A stretch of 64,000 nt of DNA from Clavibacter sp. VKM Ac-2873 (GTDB lineage: Bacteria > Actinomycetota > Actinomycetes > Actinomycetales > Microbacteriaceae), in assembly GCF_015351075.1 (NCBI RefSeq), contig NZ_JADKRS010000005.1:3577-67576 (forward strand). Direction: 5' to 3'. The notes beneath the pieces were generated by a model that ran no database searches, had not been told where the DNA came from, and was given only the letters and a program-made list of their open reading frames with translations. Each line of letters begins with the position of its first letter. The stretch's first letter is position 1. Position numbers and translations under genes: made by a program. Of this stretch, positions 27,550-37,999 are shown piece by piece.

Positions 27550-29241
27550 TCACGCGAGGTCGTGAGCGGCCTGGAGCCAGACGAACGTGCGCGGGCTGAG
27601 GACGATGCCCTTCGTGAGGCGGAGGCGCTCGTCGCGCACGAGGTCGACGGCGTGCTCGGCGAAGCCGCCGAGCGTCTCGGCGGACACCGTCGCGGGCTCG
27701 TCGCCGAGGTTCGCGAGCACGAGCACCGTGCCGTCCGCGTGCGGGCGCTGGTAGCCGAGCACGTGCGGGTCGTTCGCGTCGAAGCCGACGACGCGCGTGC
27801 CGCCGAGCGCGGGCGTGGCCCGGCGGACCGCGATGAGCCGGCGGATCCCCGCGTGGATGACGCCCGTGCTCGTGGTGCGGTCGTCGCGCTCGTCGTAGCG
27901 GTCGAACGGGTAGAGCGGCCGGTTCACCCACCTGCTGTCCTCGGCGTGCGCGGGGACGTCGTCGTAGCCGTAGTCGTTGAGCTGGCCGACCTCGTCGCCG
28001 AGCACGAGGAGCGGGAGGCCGCCGGTGCTGAGCGCGATGGAGTGCGCCAGCAGGATCCGCTCGACCGCGCCCGGGTCGTCCTGCTCGAGGCCCGCGAGGG
28101 ACGCGGTGGTGCCGGCGACCGCGCCGTCCGCGTGCGCGACGCCGCGGGCGTGGCTGCCGGCGAAGCGGCCCAGGTGGAAGTCGGCGAGGAAGCGGCGGTG
28201 CTCGTCGGGGTCGATGCCGATGGCGCGCGCGTCGTCGTCGTCGAAGGCCCAGCGGAGGGCGTCGTGGCTGCGGACGCGCGCGGTGCGGGCGGATCCGGTC
28301 GGCACGTCGCCGCGACGCTCGAGGGCGCGGGACAGGAGCCCGGCCGACCGGGTGGCGAGGGCCTCCCAGACGAGCGCGGTCAGCGCCGGGTCGTCCGCGA
28401 GGCGCACCGCGTCGCCGTCGAGGAGCTCGGCGGATCCGCGCGGATCGGCGTCGGCGGCGACGGCGAGCGCGAGCGTGGGGGAGACGCGGCGGCCGAGCGC
28501 GGCGATCGCGCGGAGCAGGGCGGACCGGTCATCGACGGGCCGGTCGGCGTCGGGGCGCTCGCCGAGGACGGCGGCGGGATCCACGCGGACCACGTCCACC
28601 CCGACGGCAGCGAGGGCGACGGCCTCGCGGACGGCGACGCGGATCCGGTCGGCGAGCGCGGCGTCGGGATCCGCGGGGGAGAGGTCGACCGCGAGCGTGA
28701 GGCCGGCGTCGTGCAGGGCGTCCACGAGGTCGCCCAGGTCGGCCGCGGAGCCGAGGCCGGCGCGCACGCGGACGCCCGGCGCGAGGAGCGCGTCGGTGTC
28801 GGTGTCGGCGTCGTCCGCGTCCGCGTCGCCCGCGGGCGCGGGCTCGGCGACCGGCGTGATCTGGAGGTGGGTGAGGCCGAGGTCGCGGAGGGCGGGGATC
28901 CGCGCGGCGAGGCCCCGCAGGTCGTCGGCGTACCGGTCGACGTAGCAGACGCCGCCCGTGCGGCGGTCGAGGCCGAGGTCGAGGTCGAGGTCGGCGGGGG
29001 TCGGCACGGCCGGGCGGGCGCGCACGTCGCGGAGGTCGGCGGCCACCGCATCGGCGAGGGCGTCGGCGTCGTCGCCGACGAGCGGACGGAGGTCGGCGGC
29101 GAGGGCGTCGCGGTCGAACGAGGGCGCGGCGGGCGGCTCGACGGGGGCGTCCGTCCCGGCGACGGAGACGGCGTCCGCGCGCGCGTCGTCGCGGTCGTGT
29201 CCGCCTGCCGCGGGATCGGTCGTGAGCGCTGCGCTCCCCAT
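27550..29241 (-). CDS. Degenerate amylosucrase-like GH13 protein (probable pseudoenzyme)
   Basis: This 563-aa protein aligns with amylosucrase (GH13 subfamily 4) over its C-terminal half: RSHDALRW (325-332), [26 protein letters not shown], and the terminal beta domain. The nucleophile position is kept (Asp221 in VRVDPAAV) and so is the transition-state Asp327 (HD). The general acid Glu, aligned without gaps from the P-A-V-F-F-K-S-E block of amylosucrase, is Ala262. The substrate motifs GGYAVxDY and NHTS are lost and replaced by an Ala/Asp-rich stretch at about 135-200. Standard amylosucrases are near 630 aa. Sucrose turnover is therefore unlikely; a binding or regulatory role is inferred. ATG has GGAGGAAGGA upstream. 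Confidence 0.85.
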   Translation of the reverse strand: MGSAALTTDPAAGGHDRDDARADAVSVAGTDAPVEPPAAPSFDRDALAADLRPLVGDDADALADAVAADLRDVRARPAVPTPADLDLDLGLDRRTGGVCYVDRYADDLRGLAARIPALRDLGLTHLQITPVAEPAPAGDADADDADTDTDALLAPGVRVRAGLGSAADLGDLVDALHDAGLTLAVDLSPADPDAALADRIRVAVREAVALAAVGVDVVRVDPAAVLGERPDADRPVDDRSALLRAIAALGRRVSPTLALAVAADADPRGSAELLDGDAVRLADDPALTALVWEALATRSAGLLSRALERRGDVPTGSARTARVRSHDALRWAFDDDDARAIGIDPDEHRRFLADFHLGRFAGSHARGVAHADGAVAGTTASLAGLEQDDPGAVERILLAHSIALSTGGLPLLVLGDEVGQLNDYGYDDVPAHAEDSRWVNRPLYPFDRYDERDDRTTSTGVIHAGIRRLIAVRRATPALGGTRVVGFDANDPHVLGYQRPHADGTVLVLANLGDEPATVSAETLGGFAEHAVDLVRDERLRLTKGIVLSPRTFVWLQAAHDLA

Positions 29242-29449
29242 GCTCGGTCCTTCCTCCGCATCCGGCGGGCACCGTCGCCCGACCCCCTGATCCTACGGGC
29301 GGGCGGGTCGCGTGACCCCGGGATCGTTCGTGCCCATCGGATCCCGTCGCCCGGCGGCCAGCCCGGAGCCCGCCCCGGCGACCATCCCGGCGTCCGGACG
29401 GTGGTCCGCCCGCGCGGAGGCGCGCCTCGCGGGCGCGCGCTCGCCCGGG

Positions 29450-29455
29450 TAGGAT
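29450..29455 (+). promoter_or_regulatory. -10 box of glyA-folD
   Basis: TAGGAT lies about seven bases before the first paired bases of the riboswitch, so transcription should start at its 5' edge. No good -35 is seen. Confidence 0.55.
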
Positions 29456-29459
29456 CGGA

Positions 29460-29540
29460 CCCGTCGCGACTGGCGTTCGGATGGGTCACCATCGGGGAGC
29501 GACTCACACGGTTGGTGGCCGTACGCCTGGGCCACGACGC
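29460..29540 (+). promoter_or_regulatory. ZTP riboswitch (pfl motif) controlling glyA-folD
   Basis: The conserved blocks of the pfl/ZTP aptamer are present in order. GTCGCGACTGGCG (29463-29475) is followed by the P2 hairpin GATGG-GTCA-CCATC, then CGGGGAGCGAC closing P1. ACGCCTGGGCCAC (29523-29535) has a CGCC that pairs with GGCG in the pseudoknot. ZTP riboswitches sense the purine-pathway alarmone ZTP/ZMP that accumulates when 10-formyl-THF is short, and switch on one-carbon genes. The glyA Shine-Dalgarno lies about 27 nt after the aptamer, so control may be translational. The motif match is strong; ligand response is inferred. Confidence 0.93.
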
Positions 29541-29571
29541 ATCCGCTCGTCCACCGTGCACAAGGAGTCCC

Positions 29572-30849
29572 ATGCCCGTCGACCAGTCCTTCAACGCCCC
29601 CCTCTCCGAGGTCGACCCGGAGATCGCGGCCGTCCTCGAGCAGGAGCTCGGCCGCCAGCGCGGCACCCTCGAGATGATCGCCAGCGAGAACTTCGTGCCG
29701 CGCGCGGTGCTGCAGTCGCAGGGATCCGTGCTCACCAACAAGTACGCGGAGGGCTACCCTGGCCGCCGCTACTACGGCGGCTGCGAGTTCGTCGACGTCG
29801 CCGAGCAGCTCGCCATCGACCGCGCCAAGAGCCTCTTCGGCGCCGAGTTCGCGAACGTCCAGCCGCACTCGGGCGCCACCGCGAACGCCGCCGTCCTCGC
29901 CGCCATCGCGCAGCCCGGCGACACGATCCTCGGCCTCGAGCTCGCGCACGGCGGCCACCTCACGCACGGCATGAAGCTCAACTTCTCCGGCAAGCTCTAC
30001 GACGCCGCCGCGTACGGCGTGGATCCCGACACCTTCCTCATCGACATGGACGTCGTGCGCGAGAAGGCCCTTGCGCACCGCCCGCAGGTCATCATCGCCG
30101 GCTGGTCGGCGTACCCCCGCCACCTCGACTTCGCCGCGTTCCGCGCGATCGCGGACGAGGTCGGCGCGAAGCTCTGGGTCGACATGGCGCACTTCGCGGG
30201 CCTCGTCGCCGCGGGCGTGCACCCCTCGCCCGTCCCGTACGCGGACGTCGTCTCCTCCACCGTGCACAAGACCCTCGCGGGTCCCCGGTCCGGCGTGATC
30301 CTCAGCCGCGACACCGCGCTCGCCAAGAAGCTCAACTCGGCCGTCTTCCCCGGCCAGCAGGGCGGGCCGCTCATGCACGTCATCGCGGCCAAGGCGACGG
30401 CGTTCAAGATCGCGGCCACCGAGGAGTTCGCGGACCGCCAGCGCCGCACCATCCAGGGCGCGCAGATCCTCGCCGAGCGCCTCGTCGCGGCCGACTCCAC
30501 CGAGGCCGGCGTCTCCGTCCTCACGGGCGGCACCGACGTGCACCTCGTCCTGGCCGACCTGCGGGACTCGCCCATCGACGGCAAGCAGGCGGAGGACGCG
30601 CTGCACGAGGTCGGCATCACGGTCAACCGCAACTCGGTGCCGTTCGACCCGCGCCCGCCGATGGTCACCTCCGGCGTCCGCATCGGCACGTCGGCGCTCG
30701 CGACCCGCGGCTTCGGCGAGGCCGAGTTCACCGAGGTGGCGGACATCATCGCCGAGACCCTCAAGCCCGGCAGCGACCTCGCCGCCCTGCGTGCGCGCGT
30801 GCTCACGCTCACCGACGGCTTCCCGCTCTACGAGGGCCTCACCCAGTGA
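29572..30849 (+). CDS. glyA: Serine hydroxymethyltransferase
   Basis: This 425-aa PLP enzyme converts serine and THF to glycine and 5,10-methylene-THF. Signatures are [39 protein letters not shown], and the PLP-lysine motif [13 protein letters not shown] with Lys233. ATG has AAGGAG (29562-29567) four bases upstream. Its stop overlaps the folD start (GTGA), so the operon makes two consecutive one-carbon enzymes. Expression is expected to rise on ZTP binding to the leader aptamer. Confidence 0.98.
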   Translation: MPVDQSFNAPLSEVDPEIAAVLEQELGRQRGTLEMIASENFVPRAVLQSQGSVLTNKYAEGYPGRRYYGGCEFVDVAEQLAIDRAKSLFGAEFANVQPHSGATANAAVLAAIAQPGDTILGLELAHGGHLTHGMKLNFSGKLYDAAAYGVDPDTFLIDMDVVREKALAHRPQVIIAGWSAYPRHLDFAAFRAIADEVGAKLWVDMAHFAGLVAAGVHPSPVPYADVVSSTVHKTLAGPRSGVILSRDTALAKKLNSAVFPGQQGGPLMHVIAAKATAFKIAATEEFADRQRRTIQGAQILAERLVAADSTEAGVSVLTGGTDVHLVLADLRDSPIDGKQAEDALHEVGITVNRNSVPFDPRPPMVTSGVRIGTSALATRGFGEAEFTEVADIIAETLKPGSDLAALRARVLTLTDGFPLYEGLTQ

Positions 30850-31748
30850 CCGCGGTCGTGCTCGACGGCGTCGCGACCGCGTCGGCCGTCAAGTCGGAGC
30901 TCGCCGTGCGGATCCGCGCCCTCCGCGAGCAGGGCCTCGTCCCGGGTCTCGGCACGCTCCTCGTGGGCGAGGACCCGGGATCCCGCTCGTACGTCGCGGG
31001 CAAGCACCGCGACTGCGCCGAGGTGGGCATCGAGTCCATCCGCGTCGACCTCCCGGCCGACGCGACCGAGGACGACGTGCGCCAGGCCATCGAGCGCCTC
31101 AACTCGGATCCCGCCGTCACGGGCTACATCGTGCAGCTGCCCCTCCCGGCGGGCATCGACGAGAACGCGATGCTCGAGCTCATCGACCCGTCGAAGGACG
31201 CCGACGGCCTGCACCCGACCAACCTCGGGCGGCTCGTGCTCGGCGTGCAGGGCGAGCTGACCTCGCCGCTGCCGTGCACGCCCGCCGGCATCGTCGAGAT
31301 GCTCGAGCGCTACGAGGTGCCGATCGCCGGCCAGCACGTGGTCGTCGTCGGCCGCGGCCTCACCGTCGGGCGCCCGCTGGGGCTGCTGCTCACGCGCAAG
31401 GGCCTCGACGCCACCGTCACGCTCACGCACTCGCGCACGCGCGACCTCGAGCAGGAGGTCCGCCGGGCGGACATCGTGGTCGCGGCCGTCGGCGTCGCGC
31501 ACCTCATCCAGCCGGAGTGGGTGAAACCGGGCGCCGCGGTGCTCGACGTGGGGATCACGCGCGTCGTGGATCCCGAGACCGGGAAGGCGCGCCTCACGGG
31601 CGACGTGGACCCGGCCGTCGCCGAGGTCGCCGGCCACCTGTCGCCGAACCCGCGTGGCGTCGGGCCGATGACGCGCGCGATGCTGCTCGTGAACGTGGTG
31701 CTGGCCGCCGAGCGCGACGCGCGCCTGGCCGCCGAGCTCCGCGGCTGA
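30846..31748 (+). CDS. folD: Methylene-THF dehydrogenase / methenyl-THF cyclohydrolase
   Basis: This 300-aa bifunctional enzyme turns 5,10-methylene-THF into 10-formyl-THF with NADP. Catalytic-site features are [12 protein letters not shown] with the active Lys, [21 protein letters not shown], and the Rossmann motif [13 protein letters not shown]. The GTG start overlaps the glyA stop by four bases, so translation is coupled. Product 10-formyl-THF is the cofactor whose shortage raises ZTP, closing a feedback loop with the riboswitch. Confidence 0.98.
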   Translation: MTAVVLDGVATASAVKSELAVRIRALREQGLVPGLGTLLVGEDPGSRSYVAGKHRDCAEVGIESIRVDLPADATEDDVRQAIERLNSDPAVTGYIVQLPLPAGIDENAMLELIDPSKDADGLHPTNLGRLVLGVQGELTSPLPCTPAGIVEMLERYEVPIAGQHVVVVGRGLTVGRPLGLLLTRKGLDATVTLTHSRTRDLEQEVRRADIVVAAVGVAHLIQPEWVKPGAAVLDVGITRVVDPETGKARLTGDVDPAVAEVAGHLSPNPRGVGPMTRAMLLVNVVLAAERDARLAAELRG

Positions 31749-31778
31749 CGGCGCTCGCCGCGACCGCGCGGCGGTGGA

Positions 31779-31815
31779 CGTGGAGGGGACGGCCGGTCAG
31801 GCCGTCCCCTCCACG
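31779..31815. terminator. Bidirectional terminator folD / gamma-CA gene
   Basis: A perfect 16-bp stem (CGTGGAGGGGACGGCC and its complement) has a 5-nt loop. The stop codon of the convergent gene lies inside the hairpin. Confidence 0.85.
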
Positions 31816-32390
31816 CGTCCGGGCTGCGACGACTCGCCCAGCAGGACGGCGGGCGTGGGGATCGTGCCCGCGTGCAGCCGCGCGTTCTCCACGTAGTGCG
31901 CGGCGTTCGCGCGGAGCCCCGCGACCTCGTCGTCCGTGAGCTCGCGCCGCACCTTGCCGGGCACGCCCGCGACGAGCGAGCGCGGCGGGATGCTCTGCCC
32001 TTCCAACACGACCGTGCCGCCCGCGAGCAGCGACTCCCGGCCGACGACCGCGCCGTTCATCACGGTCGCGGACATCCCGACGATGCAGTCGTCCTCGATC
32101 GTGCAGCCGTGCAGCACCGCGTTGTGCCCGACGCTCACGCCCCGGCCGACCGTGAGCGGGAAGCCCGCGTCGACGTGGCAGCTCACGTTGTCCTGCAGGT
32201 TCGAGCCCGCGCCGATCGCGATGTCGGCGGCCTCCGCGCGCACGACGGCGTTGAACCACACGCTGGATCCCGGGCCGAGCGTCACCCGCCCCACGACGCG
32301 CGCGCCCGCCGCCACGAGGGCGTCGGGCGCGATGTCGGGCGCGGGCGATCCGGGGAGCGCGCGGACGGTGGCCTGGGGATCGACGGTCAT
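31797..32390 (-). CDS. Gamma-carbonic-anhydrase-like hexapeptide protein
   Basis: This 197-aa left-handed beta-helix protein is like YrdA/PaaY. Hexapeptide repeats run from about residue 20 to 150. The three metal-ligand histidines are visible in NVSCHVDAG and VGHNAVLHGC. Proteins of this family are trimeric zinc or iron carbonic anhydrases or thioesterase/acyltransferase-like enzymes; the activity here is not decided. ATG lies six bases after a TACCCT box, so a leaderless mRNA is likely. Confidence 0.9.
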   Translation of the reverse strand: MTVDPQATVRALPGSPAPDIAPDALVAAGARVVGRVTLGPGSSVWFNAVVRAEAADIAIGAGSNLQDNVSCHVDAGFPLTVGRGVSVGHNAVLHGCTIEDDCIVGMSATVMNGAVVGRESLLAGGTVVLEGQSIPPRSLVAGVPGKVRRELTDDEVAGLRANAAHYVENARLHAGTIPTPAVLLGESSQPGRVEGTA

Positions 32391-32396
32391 GCGGCC

Positions 32397-32402
32397 AGGG
32401 TA
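32397..32402 (-). promoter_or_regulatory. -10 box for leaderless gamma-CA-like gene
   Basis: TACCCT (minus strand) is six bases before the ATG. Confidence 0.6.
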
Positions 32403-32412
32403 GGCCGCCGGG

Positions 32413-33327
32413 TCACGCGCCCGGGCGCATCCGCGTGCCGCGCTCCATCGGCGCGAAGCCCGCGGCGACGTAGGCGTCCCACGGCGCGCGGTAGTAGGGG
32501 AGCGGCGAGGCGTTGATGAACACGTCGTGCCCGCCCAGCTCGCCGACCCGGCGGCACACGTCGAGCGCGAGGGTCTGCGCGAGGCCCCGGCGGCGGTGCG
32601 CGGGCACGATGCCGAGCGGCTCGAGCTCCGCCCAGCCGCTCGCGGGGTCGAGCCAGGCCGTGCAGGTGCCGGCCAGGGAGCCGTCGGGCGCCTCGACGAC
32701 GAGGTCGAGGTCGCGCCGGTACACGGCGGCGGCCTGCATGGCCGCGTAGCCGTCCGCGTCGAAGCGGCTCTCGGCGTCCGGGTCGATGCCGTCGCCTGAC
32801 CCGTCGGTGAAGGGCAGCTCGACGGGCTTCCAGGCGCGGCGGTGCGCGTCGACCTTGGCCCGCTCCTCGCCCTCCGCGACCGGGCGGATCCGGTACCCCT
32901 CGGGCGGCCGCGCGCCCGTGTCGCGGGCCGCGTGGCGGAGCCCGGCGAGCGGGACGGCCTCGTCGACGAAGCCGCGACCGGCCAGGATGCCGCGCAGACG
33001 GCCCTGCCCGCGGTGCACGGCGACGCTCACGCGCCCGTCGCCTGCCGCGTCGAGGATCCACGCCGTGAGCTGCTCGGTGGTGGCGTCGTCGCCGGGCGCG
33101 CACTCGACGCGCGCGTCGTCCGCGGAGAAGGCGGCCCAGCTGATCAGGGCGCCCGCCCCGTCGCGGACCACGGCCATCCGCTCGGGCAGCTGGCCGGTCG
33201 ACGCCTCCCACGCGAATCCGCCGGGGTGGGTGGACGCGGGGAACCACGGGGAGAGCGCGCGCGCGATGTCGCGGACCGCCCCGTCCCGGTCGTCGGCGAT
33301 CTCGGTCAGGCCCGCGGGTGGTCGCAT
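32413..33327 (-). CDS. GNAT family N-acetyltransferase (two-domain)
   Basis: This 304-aa protein has a clear C-terminal GNAT domain (about 165-300). Its acetyl-CoA loop is PAHRRRGLAQTLALDVCRRV, followed by FINASPLPYYRAPWDAYVAAGF. The N-terminal half looks like a diverged second GNAT fold or substrate domain. ATG is seven bases after TAGGGT, again suggesting a leaderless mRNA. Its 5' end is 86 bp upstream of the gamma-CA gene on the same strand, but that gene has its own promoter box. Substrate unknown. Confidence 0.85.
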   Translation of the reverse strand: MRPPAGLTEIADDRDGAVRDIARALSPWFPASTHPGGFAWEASTGQLPERMAVVRDGAGALISWAAFSADDARVECAPGDDATTEQLTAWILDAAGDGRVSVAVHRGQGRLRGILAGRGFVDEAVPLAGLRHAARDTGARPPEGYRIRPVAEGEERAKVDAHRRAWKPVELPFTDGSGDGIDPDAESRFDADGYAAMQAAAVYRRDLDLVVEAPDGSLAGTCTAWLDPASGWAELEPLGIVPAHRRRGLAQTLALDVCRRVGELGGHDVFINASPLPYYRAPWDAYVAAGFAPMERGTRMRPGA

Positions 33328-33334
33328 GGCACCG

Positions 33335-33340
33335 ACCCTA
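33335..33340 (-). promoter_or_regulatory. -10 box for leaderless GNAT gene
   Basis: TAGGGT (minus strand) is seven bases before the ATG. Confidence 0.6.
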
Positions 33341-33367
33341 GGGGGGCGGGGCGCGGCGACCGTGCCC

Positions 33368-34524
<1,157 letters not shown>

Positions 34525-34528
<4 letters not shown>

Positions 34529-35667
34529 GCGTCCTCCACTGCCTTCCGGATCATCTCGGCCGCCTTCTCCGGCGGCACGTCGCCGATCCAGGCGCCCATG
34601 GCCGCCTCGGATCCGGCCAGGAACTTGAGCTTGTCGGCCGCCCGACGCGGCGACGTGATCTGCAGCATCAGCCGGATCTCGTCGCGGTGCGCGTCCACGG
34701 GCGCCTGGTGCCACGCGGCGATGTACGGCGTCGGGGTGTCGTACAGCCGGTCCATCCCCTGCAGCAGCCGCAGGTACATCGTCGCGAGCTCGTCGCGCTC
34801 GGCCGGGGTCGTCTCCGCGAGGTCGGGCACGTGGCGGTGGGGGAGCATGTGCACCTCCACGGGCCAGCGCGCCGCGAACGGCACGAACGCCGTGAAGTGC
34901 TCGCCGCGGAGCACGACGCGCTCGGACGCCTGCTCGGTCTCGAGGATCCGCTGGAACAGGCCCGGCCCGAACCGCTCGATCGACTCGACGAGCCGGCGCG
35001 TGCGCGGCGTGACGTAGGGGTACGAGTAGATCTGCCCGTGCGGGTGGTGCAGCGTGACGCCGATGGCCTCGCCGCGGTTCTCGAACGGGAACACCTGGCG
35101 GATCCCGGGCAGCGCCGAGAGGGCGCGCGTGCGCTCGGCCCACGCCTCCACCACGGTGCGGGCGCGCGACGGCGTGAGGCCGCTGAACGAGCCGGTGTGC
35201 GCGGGGCTGAAGCAGACGACCTCGCAGCGGCCGACCGAGGTGCGCGTGCGCTCCAGGCCGATCGAGGTGAGGTCGTCGTCGTCGACGGGCGCGTCCACGC
35301 CCGCCGTGTCCGCGAGGGCCGGCCCGAAGGACGGCGACTTGTTCTCGAAGACCGCGACGTCGTACATGCTCGGGATCTCGGACGGGTTCGACGGGGTCGC
35401 GGGGGCGAGGGGATCCAGCTCCGCGGGCGGCAGGAAGGCGCGGTTCTGGCGCGCGGCCGCGATGGAGACCCACTCGCCCGTGAGCACGTCCTGCCGCATC
35501 GTCGCGGTGGGCGGGCGGGGCGCTGTGGGCCGGGCGTCGGCGGCGCGCTCGGGTGGGAGGGTCGTGTCGGCGTCGTCGAAGTAGACGAGCTCGCGGCCGT
35601 CGGACAGCAGCGTGCGGCGCTGCGTGATCCCGGACGGCGACGTCGTGACGGTCTGGTCGGCATGCAT
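34525..35667 (-). CDS. galT: Galactose-1-phosphate uridylyltransferase
   Basis: This 380-aa enzyme exchanges UMP between UDP-glucose and galactose-1-phosphate. The nucleophile motif HPHGQIYSYP is present. The N-terminal MRQDVLTGEWVSIAAARQNRAF and C-terminal RHVPDLAETTPAERDELA and WHQAP segments are typical. The zinc-ligand Cys pattern of the E. coli enzyme is not evident near the N-terminus, as in many actinobacterial homologs. A TAGGAT box lies nine bases upstream of ATG, giving at most a very short leader. It is divergent from a DeoR regulator. Confidence 0.96.
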
Positions 35668-35676
35668 GATGCCTCG

Positions 35677-35682
35677 ATCCTA
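35677..35682 (-). promoter_or_regulatory. -10 box of galTK
   Basis: TAGGAT (minus strand) is nine bases before the galT ATG. Just upstream, AAGCC-CC-GGCTT and GCTTGC...GTAAGC form small dyads that could be the DeoR operator. Confidence 0.5.
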
Positions 35683-35760
35683 CGGGCTCGCCGCGTCCGG
35701 ATCTGCGTCCGCGAAAGCCCCGGCTTGCGTTCGGGTAAGCGACTGCGGGAAGCTCGCGGC

Positions 35761-36585
35761 ATGGCCGACGACTCCGCATCCGTCCCCGCGGCGACCCGCC
35801 GCTCGCGCATCCTCGAGCGGCTCGGCGACCGCGGCTTCGCGACCGTCGCCGAGCTCGCCGCGGACGCCGGCGTCTCCGCCGTCACGATCCGCGCCGACCT
35901 CGACGCGCTCGCCGACTCCGCCGCCGTCCAGCGCGTGCACGGCGGCGCGGTCCTCCGCGCCGGCCTCGGCGCGCGCGAGCAGAGCCTCGAGGTGACGCTC
36001 GAGTCCGCCGCCGACGCGAAGCGCGCCATCGGCCGGGCCGCCGCCGACATGGTGGAGAGCGGCCAGAGCGTGCTGCTCGACGTCGGCAGCACGACGCTCC
36101 AGGTGGCGCGCGCCCTCGTGGCGCGGGAGGACCTCGTCGACGTCACGGTGATCACGAACGGGTTGACGCTCGCGCTCGAGCTGGAGCGGGCCATGCCGCG
36201 CTTCACCGTGGTCGTGACGGGCGGCACGCTCCGGGCGCTGCAGCACAGCCTCGTGGATCCGCTCGCCGCCGAGGTGCTCGACCGCCTCCACCCCGACGTC
36301 GCGTTCATCGGCTGCAACGGGATCGACGTCGACCGCGGCGTCACGAACGTCAACCTCCCGGAGGCCGAGGTCAAGCGGCGGATGGTCGCCGCGAGCGCGC
36401 GCACGGTGGTCGTCGCCGACGGCTCCAAGCTCGGGCGCACCCACCTCGGATCCGTCGCGCCGCTCGACCTCGTCGACACGCTCCTCACGGACGCCGACGC
36501 GGATCCGCACGAGGCCGGCCGGCTGCGCGACGCGGGCCTGCGCGTCGTCGAGGCGGGCGGGTCGCTCGAGGCCGGGCGGCCCTAA
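35761..36585 (+). CDS. DeoR-family transcriptional regulator of the galactose cluster
   Basis: This 274-aa regulator has an N-terminal winged HTH (residues about 10-65; RILERLGDRGFATVAELA, VSAVTIRADLDALA, VHGGAVL). A phosphosugar-binding sugar-isomerase-like domain follows (LDVGSTTLQVARAL, VITNGLTLALEL, GCNGIDVDRGVTN, VADGSKLGRTHLG). It is placed back to back with galTK and directly upstream of galM, so it probably represses the galactose genes until a phosphorylated intermediate appears. ATG follows GGGAAG by about nine bases. The exact effector is inferred. Confidence 0.92.
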   Translation: MADDSASVPAATRRSRILERLGDRGFATVAELAADAGVSAVTIRADLDALADSAAVQRVHGGAVLRAGLGAREQSLEVTLESAADAKRAIGRAAADMVESGQSVLLDVGSTTLQVARALVAREDLVDVTVITNGLTLALELERAMPRFTVVVTGGTLRALQHSLVDPLAAEVLDRLHPDVAFIGCNGIDVDRGVTNVNLPEAEVKRRMVAASARTVVVADGSKLGRTHLGSVAPLDLVDTLLTDADADPHEAGRLRDAGLRVVEAGGSLEAGRP

Positions 36586-36588
36586 CGT
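36583..36588 (+). promoter_or_regulatory. -10 box for leaderless galM, overlapping the deoR stop codon
   Basis: TAACGT begins with the TAA stop of the regulator gene and ends seven bases before the galM ATG. Confidence 0.55.
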
Positions 36589-36595
36589 GGATCCC

Positions 36596-37516
36596 ATGAG
36601 ACCCGTCACCGGAGAGCAGCACCACCTCGTCCACGCCGGCCCGTCCGGCGAGCTCCGCGCCACCGTCGTGCAGCTCGCGGCCGCCGTCCGCGGCCTGACC
36701 CTCGACGGCGTCGACCTCGTCGAGCCCTACGGCGACGACGTCGTGGCCCCGATGGGAGCCGGCATGGTGCTCGTGCCGTGGCCGAACCGGATCCGCGGCG
36801 CCCGCTACGAGCTCGACGGGAAGTCCCAGGCGCTCGACGTCTCCGAGCCCTCGCTCGGCAACGCCTCGCACGGGCTCCTCCGCAACACGGGCTACGCGGC
36901 CTCCGACCGCGCCGACGACCGCGTCACCCTCTCGGCCACCGTCTTCCCGCAGCACGGCTACCCGTTCCTCCTCGACACCTCCGTCACCTACCGGCTCACG
37001 GACGACGGGCTCGTCGTCACGCACCGGATCCGCAACGACTCCGACCGCGCGGCCCCCGTCGCGGTCGGCGCGCACCCCTACCTCGCCATCGGCGGCGTCC
37101 CCTCCGCCGAGCTCACGCTCACGGTCCGGGCCGACACGTGGTCCGAGGTCGACGACGCGCTCATCCCCGTGGCCGACCACCGCGTCGACGGCGCCGACGA
37201 GGACCTCCGCCAGGGCCGCGTCGTCGGCGAGCTCGACCTCAACACGGGCTACGGCGACGTGGACGTGGAGGGCGGCACGAGCCGCCACGGCCTCACGGCG
37301 CCCGACGGACGCGGCGTCGAGCTGTGGGCGGACGCGTCGTTCCGGTTCCTGCAGGTCTACACGCCGCACGCGTTCCCGACGCACGGATCGCAGGCCGTCG
37401 CGATCGAGCCCATGACCGCCCCGGCCGACGCCTTCAACTCCGGTGTCGGCGTGCGACGCCTCGCGCCCGGCGAGGAGTGGACCCTCAGCTGGGGGATCCG
37501 CGCGACCGGCTTCTAG
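36596..37516 (+). CDS. galM: Aldose 1-epimerase (mutarotase)
   Basis: This 306-aa protein interconverts alpha and beta anomers of galactose or other aldoses, supplying galactokinase. Catalytic-site motifs are GAHPYLAIGG (general acid His) and AIEPMTAPADAFN (general base Glu). PNRIRGARYELDG near the N-terminus binds sugar. The ATG at 36596 is preferred over GTG at 36587 because the promoter box ends seven bases before it. It follows deoR by ten bases and ends four bases into the convergent small ORF. Confidence 0.92.
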   Translation: MRPVTGEQHHLVHAGPSGELRATVVQLAAAVRGLTLDGVDLVEPYGDDVVAPMGAGMVLVPWPNRIRGARYELDGKSQALDVSEPSLGNASHGLLRNTGYAASDRADDRVTLSATVFPQHGYPFLLDTSVTYRLTDDGLVVTHRIRNDSDRAAPVAVGAHPYLAIGGVPSAELTLTVRADTWSEVDDALIPVADHRVDGADEDLRQGRVVGELDLNTGYGDVDVEGGTSRHGLTAPDGRGVELWADASFRFLQVYTPHAFPTHGSQAVAIEPMTAPADAFNSGVGVRRLAPGEEWTLSWGIRATGF

Positions 37517-37770
37517 CCCTCGTCCTCCTGCGCCCACTGCAGCGCCACCCGCTGCGTGTACCGCTCGAGCGCGAGCCGGTTCTCCTCGGGCTCGCGCAGC
37601 CCGTCGATGTAGGCGAGCAGCCGGCCGACGACGCCCGACAGGTACTGCACGCCGCGGTCGTCGTGCTCCTCGAGCGCGGACTTCAGCAGGTCGTAGCGCT
37701 CGCTCGTCTCCTCGGCGGTCAGCATCGCGATCACGAGTTCGTCGGCCTGCATGCTCATGCGCTCCAGCAT
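37513..37770 (-). CDS. Small conserved-looking protein of unknown function
   Basis: This 85-aa acidic, helical protein (ADELVIAMLTAEETSERYDLLKSALEEHDD) has no Cys, signal peptide or known motif. ATG at 37770 has GGAGG seven bases upstream; an internal ATG four codons later is a possible alternative. It overlaps the galM stop by four bases tail to tail. Confidence 0.65.
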   Translation of the reverse strand: MLERMSMQADELVIAMLTAEETSERYDLLKSALEEHDDRGVQYLSGVVGRLLAYIDGLREPEENRLALERYTQRVALQWAQEDEG

Positions 37771-37999
37771 CGCATCGCCTCCGCCGTGGCCCTCGCGCGG
37801 CGGGCGACGGGATCCCCCTGGCCATGCGGATCGGACGCCGTGCACACCCGCGATCGCGCCTCCCCGAACTGGGGGTACGCTCCGGGCGGCAGCAGGACGC
37901 ACCCTTGCGCTATCCAGCGTGGGGCGTCCGGTGCTCGGGGGAGCGGATCGACGCCGCCCGACTGCGCCCGTCAGCACGGCCCACCCGGAAGGCTCCCCC

